Assembly: GCA_030654075.1 (NCBI GenBank)
Contig: JAURYB010000098.1
Location: 1 to 45,225 of the forward strand
Reading direction: 5' to 3'
DNA from: Bacteroidales bacterium
Lineage (GTDB): Bacteria; Bacteroidota; Bacteroidia; Bacteroidales; UBA4417
DNA length: 45,225 nucleotides
Below are positions 1 to 9,127 of the stretch, in pieces. Position 1 is the stretch's first letter; the number at the start of each line of letters is the position of its first letter. Both the position numbers and the translations under genes were made by a program. A model generated the notes under the pieces. It made no database searches, had not been told where the DNA came from, and saw only the letters and a list, made by a program, of their open reading frames with translations.

Positions 1-1772
1 ACTGGCATTTCCATATCCATCAGAATAATGTCAAACTTATTTTCCTTTAGTTTTTCAATACAGATACTTCCATTTACTGCATTTTGAAATTTGATCTTAT
101 TTTGAGAAAATAAACCCGAAATCAGTAACACATTAATCGGTAAGTCTTCGGCCATTAATACACTTAATTTGCTTAGTTCTTGCATGATATGCTTCTTTTC
201 TGTCACTTCCGGTGACTCCTCTGCATAAACTTGTGATGAGTTTTTGTAAAGTAAGCTAAATGAGAATGATGATCCCAAATTGAATTCGCTTTCAACGGTT
301 AAGGTGCCGCCCTGAAGTTCAACCAACTGCTTAACAATGCTCAGTCCAAGCCCGTTTCCTCCGTATTTCCTGGTAGTGACGGATTCGGCTTGCCTGAATC
401 GCTCAAAAATATGCTTAAGTTCATTTTGACGTATTCCGATGCCAGTATCTTTTACCCTAAATTCAATAAGGGAGGTTTCATCCATGCGCTGGCAGACACT
501 TGCCCCGACACTTATTTTTCCTTCTTGTGTAAATTTTAACGCGTTTCCTATAAGGTTTAAGAGTATCTGGGTAAGACGATCAGGATCGCCAATTAAACCA
601 GCAGGCACATCCGGATCACAACTGAACTCTAATTCAATGTTTTTTTCATTTGCTTTTCCTGTTACCATTGTTTTAAGGGAGGCAATAATCCGCTTTACGC
701 TAAATAGCTTTTCTTCAAAGGTCATCATACCGGCTTCAATCTTTGATATGTCGAGTATATCATTGATGATTGTCATCAGATTATTGCCAGCCATATTTAT
801 TGCTTCCACATATTCCTGTTCGTTCTTTTTCAATGCTTTTTTGGAAAGTAAATCCGAGAATCCAATAATAGCGTTCATGGGTGTACGAATTTCGTGGCTC
901 ATGTTAGCCAGAAACAGATCTTTCAGCCTGGTTGAGTTGTCGAGTTGTTTTTTAACCTGTGTTACCTGGGATGCTACTTGCTCCAGCTCTGTATTCTTTA
1001 GTTGGAGCAATGTAAGCGTTTCATTTAATTTCATTTCCGCAAGCCTGCGTTGTTCTTTCTCAAAGTTCAGGTTTGCAGCGTTGGCTTTTTCAATTTGAAT
1101 TTTATTTTCGAGTTCTTCTTCAATTTGTGCCTTTTCAATCAATTCCTTATTCAAATCTTTTGTACGCTCATTTAAAGTTTCTTCCAGAATTTCTTTTTGA
1201 CTTAACAATTCGGTTTGATTTAGTCTCAATTCTTCGTTTTTATGAATTGTTGTGTCATAGGTTGAAACAAGAAGAGTAACAAGTTGGTTGAGATTGGCAT
1301 TTAGAAGATAACTCTTGTTGTTAATCAGGATTTCGATCGTCTCCTTTTCCTGATTTGCGTTATAAGGTGATTTGTTAGAAATTATTTTTTCAATTTGTGA
1401 CAGAAGATAATTTACATTGTAGGGTTTTGAAACAAAATTGTCGGATCCACATTCAACTGCCTTTAGCAGATCTTCTGATTTTGACAGCGAGGTTAGTAAA
1501 ATAACAGGAATGTCCTTAGTTTCATGATCTGACTTTATTTTCAGGCATAACTCGTAGCCATCTATTCCGGGCATAAGAATATCGCTTATCACAACCGAAG
1601 GCAAAAACTCAAGGAGTAAATCAAGAGCCTCTTCCCCGTTATTTGCCACTATAGCATCATATCCCTTTTTAGCAAGAATGTGTCTCAGGTATTCGGCTTG
1701 TATAGGACTATCCTCCACAATCAATATTCTTTTGGAATCATTTACTTTTTTCAAATTGCTATAAACCGACAT
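1..1772 (-). CDS. Hybrid sensor histidine kinase/response regulator, 3' end cut by window edge
   Basis: The reverse strand is open from an ATG at 1772 to the window edge (590 codons visible, no stop), so the C-terminus is missing. Visible order: receiver domain (about residues 14-130, phospho-acceptor D64 in SDILMPG, K116 in SKPY); a long coiled-coil linker (about 175-285) with no transmembrane segment or signal peptide; HisKA with H293 in MSHEIRTPMN; HATPase_c with N box (LNLIGNALKFT), G1 (DTGIGI) and G2 (GGNGLGLSI); then a second receiver domain starting about residue 533 and cut just after its LMDMEMP phosphorylation site. This is a soluble REC-HisKA-HATPase-REC phosphorelay kinase, presumably taking its signal through the first receiver from another kinase. 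The target is unknown. Nothing in the sequence ties it to the starch genes on its right, which are transcribed the other way. Confidence 0.93.
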   Translation of the reverse strand, partial: MSVYSNLKKVNDSKRILIVEDSPIQAEYLRHILAKKGYDAIVANNGEEALDLLLEFLPSVVISDILMPGIDGYELCLKIKSDHETKDIPVILLTSLSKSEDLLKAVECGSDNFVSKPYNVNYLLSQIEKIISNKSPYNANQEKETIEILINNKSYLLNANLNQLVTLLVSTYDTTIHKNEELRLNQTELLSQKEILEETLNERTKDLNKELIEKAQIEEELENKIQIEKANAANLNFEKEQRRLAEMKLNETLTLLQLKNTELEQVASQVTQVKKQLDNSTRLKDLFLANMSHEIRTPMNAIIGFSDLLSKKALKKNEQEYVEAINMAGNNLMTIINDILDISKIEAGMMTFEEKLFSVKRIIASLKTMVTGKANEKNIELEFSCDPDVPAGLIGDPDRLTQILLNLIGNALKFTQEGKISVGASVCQRMDETSLIEFRVKDTGIGIRQNELKHIFERFRQAESVTTRKYGGNGLGLSIVKQLVELQGGTLTVESEFNLGSSFSFSLLYKNSSQVYAEESPEVTEKKHIMQELSKLSVLMAEDLPINVLLISGLFSQNKIKFQNAVNGSICIEKLKENKFDIILMDMEMP

Positions 1773-2441
1773 ATTACCTGGTATTAGAATGCTATTACTT
1801 ATTATTGTTTGAAGTGCGCTGTCCGGTATGACCGTCGGACAGATTCGATAGTACTGTTTTTACGTAAGTCTTCAGATCATTTAACCCCAGTTGTATCTCG
1901 AAAAATAATCTCAATTATTTCCTGATTAATCTTTGTATCGGGAAGTAATACTATTTTAATTTGTTAATGCACCCGGATCTTCCGGGAAGAGTAAACAAAT
2001 TGAATATAAACATGCGAATTATTTTACATCTATTGCACATCCACCATCGGGATATCTTCCTGTACATTAGTAAATAAATATCAAAACTATAAGTAATAGT
2101 AATTTGAAAAACAATTGGTTTTCAGTAATGTATTTTTACATTATCAATTATGCGTTTTAATACCAGGGTCCGAAAAATACAGCGAAAAAAGTTCAGCCAA
2201 TTTCCTGGTTGGCATATAAGGGATTTGGGATTAAAACAGTATAGTTAACTTTGGATGTTGACATCTGTTTCCGGATGTTTTGTACCAGGTAAATTTCTTT
2301 CGCCGGAGTGTTCTCTCTTGTTTTCAAACCTTTTACCGAACAATTATCTAAAACCCAAGTGTCGCCTTGAATACATCCATTTTTACACTTTATCTTCCAA
2401 AAGGATAAGCAATTATAAATAATTCCCTTAATTTTCTCTCC

Positions 2442-2455
2442 CGCAAACGTTTGCG
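2442..2455. promoter_or_regulatory. LacI/MalR-type operator palindrome
   Basis: CGCAAACGTTTGCG is a perfect 14-bp palindrome with the central CG typical of LacI-family operators. It is the same core I know for MalR-type maltose repressors of other bacteria. It lies about 36 bp upstream of the amylase -7 box and just above where a -33 element would be. No LacI-family gene is present in the window. Control of the starch genes by a maltodextrin-responsive LacI-family protein is an inference; the upstream position would suit either activation or repression. Confidence 0.7.
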
Positions 2456-2490
2456 AGAAAAACAGGCATTTTATCTGGATAATTTTCTTA

Positions 2491-2498
2491 TATCTTTG
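2491..2498 (+). promoter_or_regulatory. -7 box of the amylase gene
   Basis: TATCTTTG fits the Bacteroidota -7 consensus TAnnTTTG and ends 20 bp before the ATG at 2519. The -33 region (about 2469-2471) is TTT rather than TTG, so the promoter may need help from a factor at the palindrome upstream. Confidence 0.65.
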
Positions 2499-2518
2499 CG
2501 AAACTAAATCCCCAACCA

Positions 2519-4363
2519 ATGAAAAAGATCCCATTGCTTATTATCTGTTTATTTATACTCCGTGCTGCCTTTCCACAGGTAGCCATCGATCATGTAGAGC
2601 CTCCATGCTGGTGGACTGACATGCGAAACAATTCCCTACAACTGATGATCCATGGGAAGGACATTGGAAAAACAAAGCCTTCGTTCGAATATAAAGGTGT
2701 TAGTTTGAAAGGCTCTGCAAGTACCGGCGCTGATTATTTGTTTGTCGACCTTTCTGTCGGCAGCTTTGCAAAACCCGGTACAATTACCATTTCCTTTAAA
2801 GAAAAAGACAGCGTTTTAATAACCTATAAATACGAACTGAAGGCCCGCGCCAAAGAATCAGCCAGGCGCGAGGGATTCAATACTTCGGATATGATGTACC
2901 TTATTATGCCCGATAGGTTTGCCAATGGCGATCCCAATAACGACGATATGCCAGGTATGCTCGAAAAGGCCGACCGAACTAATCCGAATGGTCGTCACGG
3001 CGGAGATATACAAGGCATTACAAATCATCTGGATTACCTGAAGAAGCTGGGAGTTACAACACTATGGTGTACCCCTTTGCTCGAAAACAATTTACCGGCA
3101 TACACCTATCACGGGTATGCAACAACGGATTTGTATAAAATTGATCCCCGTTTCGGTACCAACGAAAGTTATCGTGAAATGGTGGAGGCAGCTCACAAAA
3201 GAGGCATTAAAGTAGTTATGGATATGGTTTTTAATCATTTCGGAACCAATTCGTACTGGATGAAAGACCTGCCTCAGAAAGACTGGGTGAACCAATGGCC
3301 GGAATATACCCGCTCCAATTACCGCGGAGGTGTAATTTCAGACCCATACCGTTCACAGTATGATCAGAAGAAAATGTCGGACGGATGGTTCGATCACAGC
3401 ATGGCCGATTTTAACCAGAAGAATCCTTATGTGGCCAAATACCTGATTCAAAACAGCATCTGGTGGATTGAGTTTGCCGGTCTGGATGGAATCCGACAGG
3501 ATACATATCCCTATTCCGACAAGGATTTTATGGCGGAATGGATGAAATCTGTTCGTGAGGAATATCCGAATTTGAATACCGTTGGAGAAGCCTGGATCAA
3601 TTATTCTGCCCAGGTTTCGTATTGGATGGATAATAAAACCAATAAAGATGGATACCGCTCTTATTTGTCTCATGTCTTTGATTTCCCCCTAATGGGCGCT
3701 ATTCAGAAAGCTTTTACCGAAAATGAAGGCTGGGATACCGGTATGGCACGCCTGTACGAATTGCTTTCTCAGGATTTCCTGTACAGTGATCCTTCAAGGT
3801 TGATTACATTTGTCGATAATCACGATATTGAGCGCATGTATCCTGTTTTGAAAACGGTGGATAATGTGAAAATGGCACTGGCTTTTATTGCCACAACACG
3901 AGGATTTCCAATGATTTATTATGGCACCGAAGCTCTCAGTGATCGCGGAAGTTTGCAGGGCGATCCTGGTAAACGTAAAGATTTTCCAGGAGGATGGTAT
4001 GGTGATACCACCAATATGTTTTCGCGCGAAAACCTGAGTAACGATCAGAAAGATGTTCTTGATTTTACTTCAACGCTTTTTAACTGGCGTAAGGCTAACA
4101 AAGCCGTTCAGAATGGAAAACTTACTCATTATATCCCTGAAGATGGCATTTATGTTTATTTCCGTACTTTAGACAAAACCGCTGTAATGGTGATTCTCAA
4201 TAACAATGATAAATATGTGAAGACAATTTCTACTGCGCGTTATAATGAGAACCTGAAAGGTTTTAAAACCGGGAAAGATATTTTCAGTGGCAACCAGATT
4301 AAAGACCTCGGCACTATTGAATTACCGGCAAAAAGCGTTCAGATTATTGAATTGTCAAAGTAA
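2519..4363 (+). CDS. Secreted GH13 cyclomaltodextrinase/neopullulanase (SusA-like)
   Basis: This 614-residue enzyme should hydrolyse alpha-1,4 bonds of maltodextrins, cyclodextrins or pullulan in the periplasm. It has a signal peptide (about residues 1-20). A cyclomaltodextrinase-type N-terminal beta domain with the family hallmark PPCWWTDM follows. The GH13 barrel shows the calcium-site motif MPDRFANGDPN (from residue 130), region I DMVFNH (235-240), nucleophile D328 in GIRQD, acid/base E357 in GEAW and D436 in FVDNHD. All catalytic residues are present. A C-terminal beta domain starts about residue 530. Length fits SusA-type neopullulanases (about 600-620 residues). It is the first gene of the starch block and sits behind an operator palindrome and a good -7 box. 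Which substrate it prefers cannot be read from sequence. Confidence 0.93.
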   Translation: MKKIPLLIICLFILRAAFPQVAIDHVEPPCWWTDMRNNSLQLMIHGKDIGKTKPSFEYKGVSLKGSASTGADYLFVDLSVGSFAKPGTITISFKEKDSVLITYKYELKARAKESARREGFNTSDMMYLIMPDRFANGDPNNDDMPGMLEKADRTNPNGRHGGDIQGITNHLDYLKKLGVTTLWCTPLLENNLPAYTYHGYATTDLYKIDPRFGTNESYREMVEAAHKRGIKVVMDMVFNHFGTNSYWMKDLPQKDWVNQWPEYTRSNYRGGVISDPYRSQYDQKKMSDGWFDHSMADFNQKNPYVAKYLIQNSIWWIEFAGLDGIRQDTYPYSDKDFMAEWMKSVREEYPNLNTVGEAWINYSAQVSYWMDNKTNKDGYRSYLSHVFDFPLMGAIQKAFTENEGWDTGMARLYELLSQDFLYSDPSRLITFVDNHDIERMYPVLKTVDNVKMALAFIATTRGFPMIYYGTEALSDRGSLQGDPGKRKDFPGGWYGDTTNMFSRENLSNDQKDVLDFTSTLFNWRKANKAVQNGKLTHYIPEDGIYVYFRTLDKTAVMVILNNNDKYVKTISTARYNENLKGFKTGKDIFSGNQIKDLGTIELPAKSVQIIELSK

Positions 4364-4367
4364 ATAT

Positions 4368-4520
4368 GGTCAGAAGGCAGGAGTTAACCTGTAATTTTTA
4401 TCAAGTCGTCAGATTTGAAAGTGAATTTGTATTAATAACCTAAAACTCTGACCATGAAGAATTCTAATCAAGCACAAAATTTGTTTTAATTAGTCTTCCG
4501 ACTTCTGTCTTCCGGCTCCA
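4368..4520 (+). repeat. Inverted short-tandem-repeat element (purine arm, spacer, pyrimidine arm)
   Basis: A short purine-rich arm (4368-4386, GGTCAGAAGGCAGGAG) is followed by about 105 bp of spacer. A pyrimidine-rich arm (4492-4520) is built of AGTCTTCCGACTTCTG-like repeats. Read on the other strand, the second arm has the same GGAAG/CAGAAG words as the first. Related elements lie at 16834-16968 and 41109-41310. It fills the gap between the GH13 and GH31 genes. Confidence 0.55.
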
Positions 4521-4550
4521 AGCCTACTTAACTTCTCAAAACCATTGCCA

Positions 4551-7379
4551 ATGAAATTGATTCATTTTTGGGGAATAACACTGTTCCTTTTTGTATTCCA
4601 GTCTGCCATTGCCCAGGTAATCTGGCTGAAACCAGGAAATCCTTCGGTTACCGATTCGGTTACTTTGTATTTTAATGCAGCTGAAGGCAATAAAGCTTTG
4701 CTTGATCAGGCAGGCGATGTTTACCTTCACACAGGTGTTATTACAAGCAAGAGTATTGATGGCCACGACTGGAAATACGTAGTCGGTAACTGGGGCAAGG
4801 ATGACAAAAGTGTGCTGATGAAGCGCGAAGGTAAAAACCTGTATTCATATCGTTTTGTCATCAGCAGCTTTTATAAACTGAAGCCGGAAGATATTGCCAA
4901 CCAGCTGGTTTATGTTTTCCGTAATGCGGATGGAAGCCTCGTTGGTAAAACAAAGGAAAATGAAGATATCCTTGTTCCCGTTAACGGATATAAGCCGAAA
5001 GTTCAGGAAGCCACGGGTGGCAATAAGGAATTACACAAACTTATCCGGGTTGAAAAGTTGTCTGATTCGTGGAATATCATTACAGATAATGGTACCATTA
5101 CTGTAAAGCCTTATTCGGAAAGCTTAGTTGAAGTTACTTATTTTCCTGAAGGAATTTCTAAAGCCGATCTTTCGCATTCAGTAGTGATGCAACCGGGAAA
5201 ATCTACAATCACTTCGGAGCAAATCCCATCCGGTTACCTGCTTCGTAACGATGAAATGACAATCACCGCAAATGCTGATCCTTTCTACCTGACTTACATT
5301 TATAAAGGCGATACTTTACTGAGTGAGGAAAGTGGATTTTTCAGCAAACCTGGTAATTCCGGTGTTCGCTTTGCACTGAAACCTGGCGAAAAAGTTTACG
5401 GCGCCGGCGAAAGAACTATGGCAATGGATCGTCGCGGGAAAAAGTTAGTACTTTACAACCGGCCTGCGTACGGATACGAATATGGAGCTGCACAGCTTAA
5501 CTACTCGGTTCCGTTAACCATTTCATCCCGAAAATATGCAATCCTTTTCGATAATCCGCAGAAAGGTTATGTGGATATTGGCAACACTGAGCCCACGGTT
5601 ACCGAATGGAGTGCAATAGGTGGAACAGCCCGCTACTACTTGATTGCCGGAAGTACATATTCCGAAATTTCGAAATCATACACACAGCTTACCGGTCGCC
5701 AGCCTTTGCCTCCGCGCTGGGCATTGGGAAACCTGCAGAGCCGCATGGCCTACCGCAACCAGAAAGAAACCGACAGCATTGTTACACTGATGCAGGAAAA
5801 GGGCTTTCCCGTTGATGCCGTTATCCTCGATTTTTACTGGTTTGGCGACAGCATCCAGGGACATCTCGGTAAGCTCGACTGGTACAAAAAAGCCTGGCCC
5901 GATCCTGCCGGAATGATTGCGAAGTTTAAAAAACAAGGTATTAAGACCATCCTTATTACTGAACCCTATGTTATCGATACCGTTGCCAATCATAAAGATG
6001 CAGCGGCAAAAGGTGTTTTTGTAACTGACAGTCTTGGACAAACATACATCGACAAACAGTTTTATTTTGGTGCCGGAAGCCTGATCGATATTTTTAAACC
6101 CGAAGCCCGAGACTGGTTCTGGGAGAAATACAAAAAGCAGATTGATATTGGCATAGCTGCCTGGTGGGGCGACCTCGGCGAACCTGAAAGCCATCCGGCA
6201 GATATCTGGCATGTAAACGGAAAAGCTGACCAGGTTCATAATATTTATGGCCATTACTGGGATAAAATGCTGTTCGAGAAATACGCTGAAAACTACCCGA
6301 ACACACGATTGTTCCATTTACAGCGTTCAGGTTTTGCAGGCTCGCAGCGCTATGCTGCCTATCCATGGACCGGCGATGTTTCGCGCAGCTGGGGTGGATT
6401 GCAGGCGCAATTACCGCTATTGCTGACTATGGGAATGAGCGGATTGGGATATATCCATTCCGATGCCGGGGGATTTGCCCAGGGCGTAAAGGATGATGAA
6501 CTTTATACACGCTGGCTTCAATTTGCTGTTTTTACACCAATCCTACGTCCTCACGGATCCGTAATCCCAAGTGAGCCCGTGTACTGGAGCGAAAAAACAC
6601 AGGATATTGTGCGTATTTATATGAAGCTTCGCTATGCCATGTTACCGTACAATTACACTTTGGCTTATCAGAATGCTACCACTGGTTCACCACTCATGCG
6701 ACCGCTCTTTTACCAGTTCGCAAATGATACAGCAGCCAGCCGCATAGAAGATGAATATATGTGGGGCGAAAACCTGCTTGTTGCTCCTGTCATCAAAAAA
6801 GGACTTACCAGCCGCAGCATATATCTTCCTGAAGGCAAATGGTTTGATTTTACTACCGGTACCGAGTACGCCGGAAGTAACCGGGTAGACTTTCCTCTTA
6901 CAATCGAAAACCTTCCTGTTTTTGCCAAAGCCGGAAGCTTTATTCCGATGGCAAAATCAGTAACCTCCACCGACTACTACGACGGAGGAAATTATGTGGT
7001 GCGGTACTACCCTTCCGGGCAGTCTGCTTTCACACAATACGAAGACAACGGTCTGGATAGCAAATCCCTTTCTGACGGTAAATATGAATTGATTACATAC
7101 AAAGGATCAAAAGAATCAAACAAAACCACCGTTTCAATTTCCAAAACCGGTTCCTGGGAAGGAATGCCCGCCAGCCGCTCCATGAAACTGGAAATACGAA
7201 CCGGCTCAAATGTTGCAAAGGTTTTGGTTAATGGGAAGGCTATAAAAATCAAAGCCAAAAAAGGAAAATCCCCAGGAAAGAAAACCACAGCAACTTATGA
7301 GGATAAATGGCTGTATGTGTACTTCAACTGGGATGGAAAACCTATAACAATAGATATCCTTGATAATGTACGACCGTAA
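4551..7379 (+). CDS. Secreted GH31 alpha-glucosidase
   Basis: This 942-residue exo-acting glycosidase is expected to release glucose from the non-reducing ends of maltodextrins produced by the neighbouring GH13 enzymes. I chose ATG 4551 over an in-frame TTG six bases earlier because it starts directly with the signal peptide (MKLIHFWGITLFLF, cleavage after about residue 22). An extra N-terminal beta domain (about 23-145) precedes the usual GH31 N-domain with its GAGERT motif. The barrel carries the predicted nucleophile D541 (WWGDLGEPE) and acid/base D609 (WTGDVSRSW), 68 residues apart as in other GH31 enzymes. A basic Lys-rich stretch lies near the C-terminus. The Sus system of Bacteroides uses a GH97 enzyme (SusB) for this step, so a GH31 here is a substitution. 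Other alpha-glycosides, including alpha-xylosides, cannot be excluded. Confidence 0.9.
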   Translation: MKLIHFWGITLFLFVFQSAIAQVIWLKPGNPSVTDSVTLYFNAAEGNKALLDQAGDVYLHTGVITSKSIDGHDWKYVVGNWGKDDKSVLMKREGKNLYSYRFVISSFYKLKPEDIANQLVYVFRNADGSLVGKTKENEDILVPVNGYKPKVQEATGGNKELHKLIRVEKLSDSWNIITDNGTITVKPYSESLVEVTYFPEGISKADLSHSVVMQPGKSTITSEQIPSGYLLRNDEMTITANADPFYLTYIYKGDTLLSEESGFFSKPGNSGVRFALKPGEKVYGAGERTMAMDRRGKKLVLYNRPAYGYEYGAAQLNYSVPLTISSRKYAILFDNPQKGYVDIGNTEPTVTEWSAIGGTARYYLIAGSTYSEISKSYTQLTGRQPLPPRWALGNLQSRMAYRNQKETDSIVTLMQEKGFPVDAVILDFYWFGDSIQGHLGKLDWYKKAWPDPAGMIAKFKKQGIKTILITEPYVIDTVANHKDAAAKGVFVTDSLGQTYIDKQFYFGAGSLIDIFKPEARDWFWEKYKKQIDIGIAAWWGDLGEPESHPADIWHVNGKADQVHNIYGHYWDKMLFEKYAENYPNTRLFHLQRSGFAGSQRYAAYPWTGDVSRSWGGLQAQLPLLLTMGMSGLGYIHSDAGGFAQGVKDDELYTRWLQFAVFTPILRPHGSVIPSEPVYWSEKTQDIVRIYMKLRYAMLPYNYTLAYQNATTGSPLMRPLFYQFANDTAASRIEDEYMWGENLLVAPVIKKGLTSRSIYLPEGKWFDFTTGTEYAGSNRVDFPLTIENLPVFAKAGSFIPMAKSVTSTDYYDGGNYVVRYYPSGQSAFTQYEDNGLDSKSLSDGKYELITYKGSKESNKTTVSISKTGSWEGMPASRSMKLEIRTGSNVAKVLVNGKAIKIKAKKGKSPGKKTTATYEDKWLYVYFNWDGKPITIDILDNVRP

Positions 7380-7530
7380 AGACGCGATGCTCGCGTCTCT
7401 CTGTAAAGACAATGCATGCATTGTCTCCTCCGTACAGAGACGCGATGCTCGCATCTCTGATGACTACAACTGTAAAGACGTTGCATGCAACGTCTCTGCC
7501 TTATAGAGACGCAAGGCATTGCGTCTCTAC
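7378..7530. repeat. Cluster of five adjacent palindromes
   Basis: Five hairpins lie in a row. GACGCGA/TCGCGTC is at 7381-7397. The perfect 18-mer GACAATGCATGCATTGTC is at 7408-7425. AGAGACGCGA/TCGCATCTCT at 7436-7458 has one mismatch. The perfect 18-mer GACGTTGCATGCAACGTC is at 7477-7494. TAGAGACGCAA/TTGCGTCTCTA is at 7504-7529. They share the stem theme AGAGACG..CGTCTCT but differ in the middle, with compensating changes on both arms. The first starts at the stop codon of the GH31 gene. They may act as a bidirectional transcript stabiliser or weak terminator, or be palindromic repeat units. Confidence 0.8.
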
Positions 7531-7574
7531 GGCGGCGAATATAAAATCCATTAAAACCCCAAATTAAACAACAT

Positions 7575-8954
7575 ATGAAAACCTTAACCAAATCAATCCT
7601 TATGCTTTGCTGCATATCCTTCCTGTTTACGGCATGCAAAACCAAAACTGCTGTTACCGATGTTAAAGCCAATTATCCTGAATGGGCTAAAAACGCTGTA
7701 ATCTATGAAGTTAATGTTCGTCAGTACACACCCGAAGGAACATTTAAAGCCTTTGAAGCAAACCTTCCACGACTGAAGGAACTCGGTGTCGACATCCTTT
7801 GGTTTATGCCTATTCACCCGATTGGTGTTGTGGATCGTAAAGTTCCTGAAGGATTCAAAACCAGCCTTGGCAGTTATTATTCAGTAAAAGATTACAAGGG
7901 TGTAAATCCGGAATTTGGAACCGAAGCCGATTTCAAAGCACTCGTTACCAAAGCACACGAAATGGGATTTAAAGTAATCATCGATTGGGTGGCAAACCAT
8001 TCCGCCCGCGATAACAACTGGATTACCGAACATCCCGACTGGTATATTAAGGACAGCACCGGGAAAATGATTACTCCTTTCGATTGGACCGACTGTGCCA
8101 AACTTAATTATGCCAGCCAGGATATGCGGGCAGCAATGATCGACGCCATGAAATACTGGGTATCCAACTGTGATATTGATGGTTTCCGTTGCGATGTTGC
8201 GGGAGAAGTTCCCGTGGATTTCTGGGATACAGCAAGGGTAGAACTCGAAAAAGTAAAACCCATGTTTATGCTTGCAGAGAATGAAGACCATCCCGAACTC
8301 TGTAAAAAAGCCTTCGATGCTAACTATGGCTGGGGCATGCACAGTGTAATGCATAAAGTTGCACAGGGAAAAGATTCAGTAAGCCAGATTGTTCGCCAGG
8401 TAATAAAAATGGATTCCATTTTACCGAAATATGCCATGCAAATGAATTTTATCACCAACCATGACGAAAATTCATGGAACGGAACCGCACAGGAAAAATT
8501 CGGAGCAGGCGAAAATGCGTTTGCTGTGCTTAGCTACACACTTCCAGGTACGCCCTTGATCTACAGCGGCCAGGAAGCCGGATTGAAAAAACGTCTTCAG
8601 TTCTTTGTTAAAGACACCATCAATTGGTCTAACCTGGAACTGGCTCCTTTTTACCAGACGCTGAATAAACTGAAACACGGTAACGAAGCCTTATTTAATC
8701 CTCCTTACGGCGGCAATTTCGAAAAAATAAAGAACACCGAACCAGCAAAAGTGCTTAGCTTTATGCGTGCAAAAGGTGATACAAAGGTTCTGGTAATTGT
8801 CAACTTATCAGCTGCACCTGTTTCGGTTGCAGTAAAAGGTGACATTGTAAACGGAACTTATAAAGATGCTTTTACCGGTGCGGAAACCAAAATTGTAAAG
8901 AAAGAGCCTATGAATTTAGAGGCTTGGGGATATAGGGTGCTGGAAATCAATTAA
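7575..8954 (+). CDS. GH13 alpha-amylase family lipoprotein
   Basis: This 459-residue starch or maltodextrin hydrolase should be anchored by lipid in the outer or inner membrane. Residues 1-20 form a lipoprotein signal ending in the lipobox LFTAC with C21 as the lipidated residue. The GH13 barrel begins about residue 35 (AVIYEVNVRQYTPEGT). It shows region I DWVANH (137-142), nucleophile D207 in GFRCD, acid/base E235 in LAENED and D297 in TNHDEN, followed by a short C-terminal beta domain. At about 460 residues it is smaller than SusG (about 690) and has no inserted CBM. It is the third gene of the starch block and is followed by a clear terminator. Whether it faces outward like SusG is unknown. 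Confidence 0.92.
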   Translation: MKTLTKSILMLCCISFLFTACKTKTAVTDVKANYPEWAKNAVIYEVNVRQYTPEGTFKAFEANLPRLKELGVDILWFMPIHPIGVVDRKVPEGFKTSLGSYYSVKDYKGVNPEFGTEADFKALVTKAHEMGFKVIIDWVANHSARDNNWITEHPDWYIKDSTGKMITPFDWTDCAKLNYASQDMRAAMIDAMKYWVSNCDIDGFRCDVAGEVPVDFWDTARVELEKVKPMFMLAENEDHPELCKKAFDANYGWGMHSVMHKVAQGKDSVSQIVRQVIKMDSILPKYAMQMNFITNHDENSWNGTAQEKFGAGENAFAVLSYTLPGTPLIYSGQEAGLKKRLQFFVKDTINWSNLELAPFYQTLNKLKHGNEALFNPPYGGNFEKIKNTEPAKVLSFMRAKGDTKVLVIVNLSAAPVSVAVKGDIVNGTYKDAFTGAETKIVKKEPMNLEAWGYRVLEIN

Positions 8955-8977
8955 ATTTTAACAACTCAAATCCAATG

Positions 8978-9010
8978 TCCCGTTTGCTTGAAAAAGCAGG
9001 CGGGATTTTT
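8978..9010 (+). terminator. Rho-independent terminator after the starch block
   Basis: Arms TCCCGTTTGCT (8978-8988) and AGCAGGCGGGA (8995-9005) pair through 11 positions with one G-U wobble. They enclose a 6-nt loop, and five T follow at 9006-9010. It closes the starch gene block. Confidence 0.85.
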
Positions 9011-9127
9011 CTTTATTAGATTTTAAACAAAGTTTTTTAAACTATTTTGTGCTTATTTAAAGCATATCTTAATGGCCATATTTATACAACAGAATTTTAT
9101 CTATTACTAATATTTATCTTAATAACT

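Larger units (their letters stand above)
1773..2518. other. Long AT-rich intergenic region between divergent genes
   Basis: This 746-bp gap separates the kinase (leftward) from the first amylase (rightward). It holds a short inverted repeat (CTGTCCG at 1819-1825 with CGGACAG at 1836-1842), the palindromic operator at 2442-2455 and the amylase -7 box at 2491. CAAAACTA at 2082-2089 reads as a possible -7 box for leftward transcription, but it would lie about 310 bp before the kinase start. A 113-codon reverse reading frame at 2193-2534 crosses the operator and promoter and is not credible as a gene. No RNA gene was recognised. Confidence 0.6.

Noticed and set aside
439..1279. Forward reading frames opposite the histidine kinase
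   Set aside because: They lie on the opposite strand of a clear REC-HisKA-HATPase gene and have no recognisable motif.
2193..2534. Reverse 113-residue frame before the amylase
   Set aside because: It crosses the operator, the -7 box and the amylase start, and shows no family pattern.
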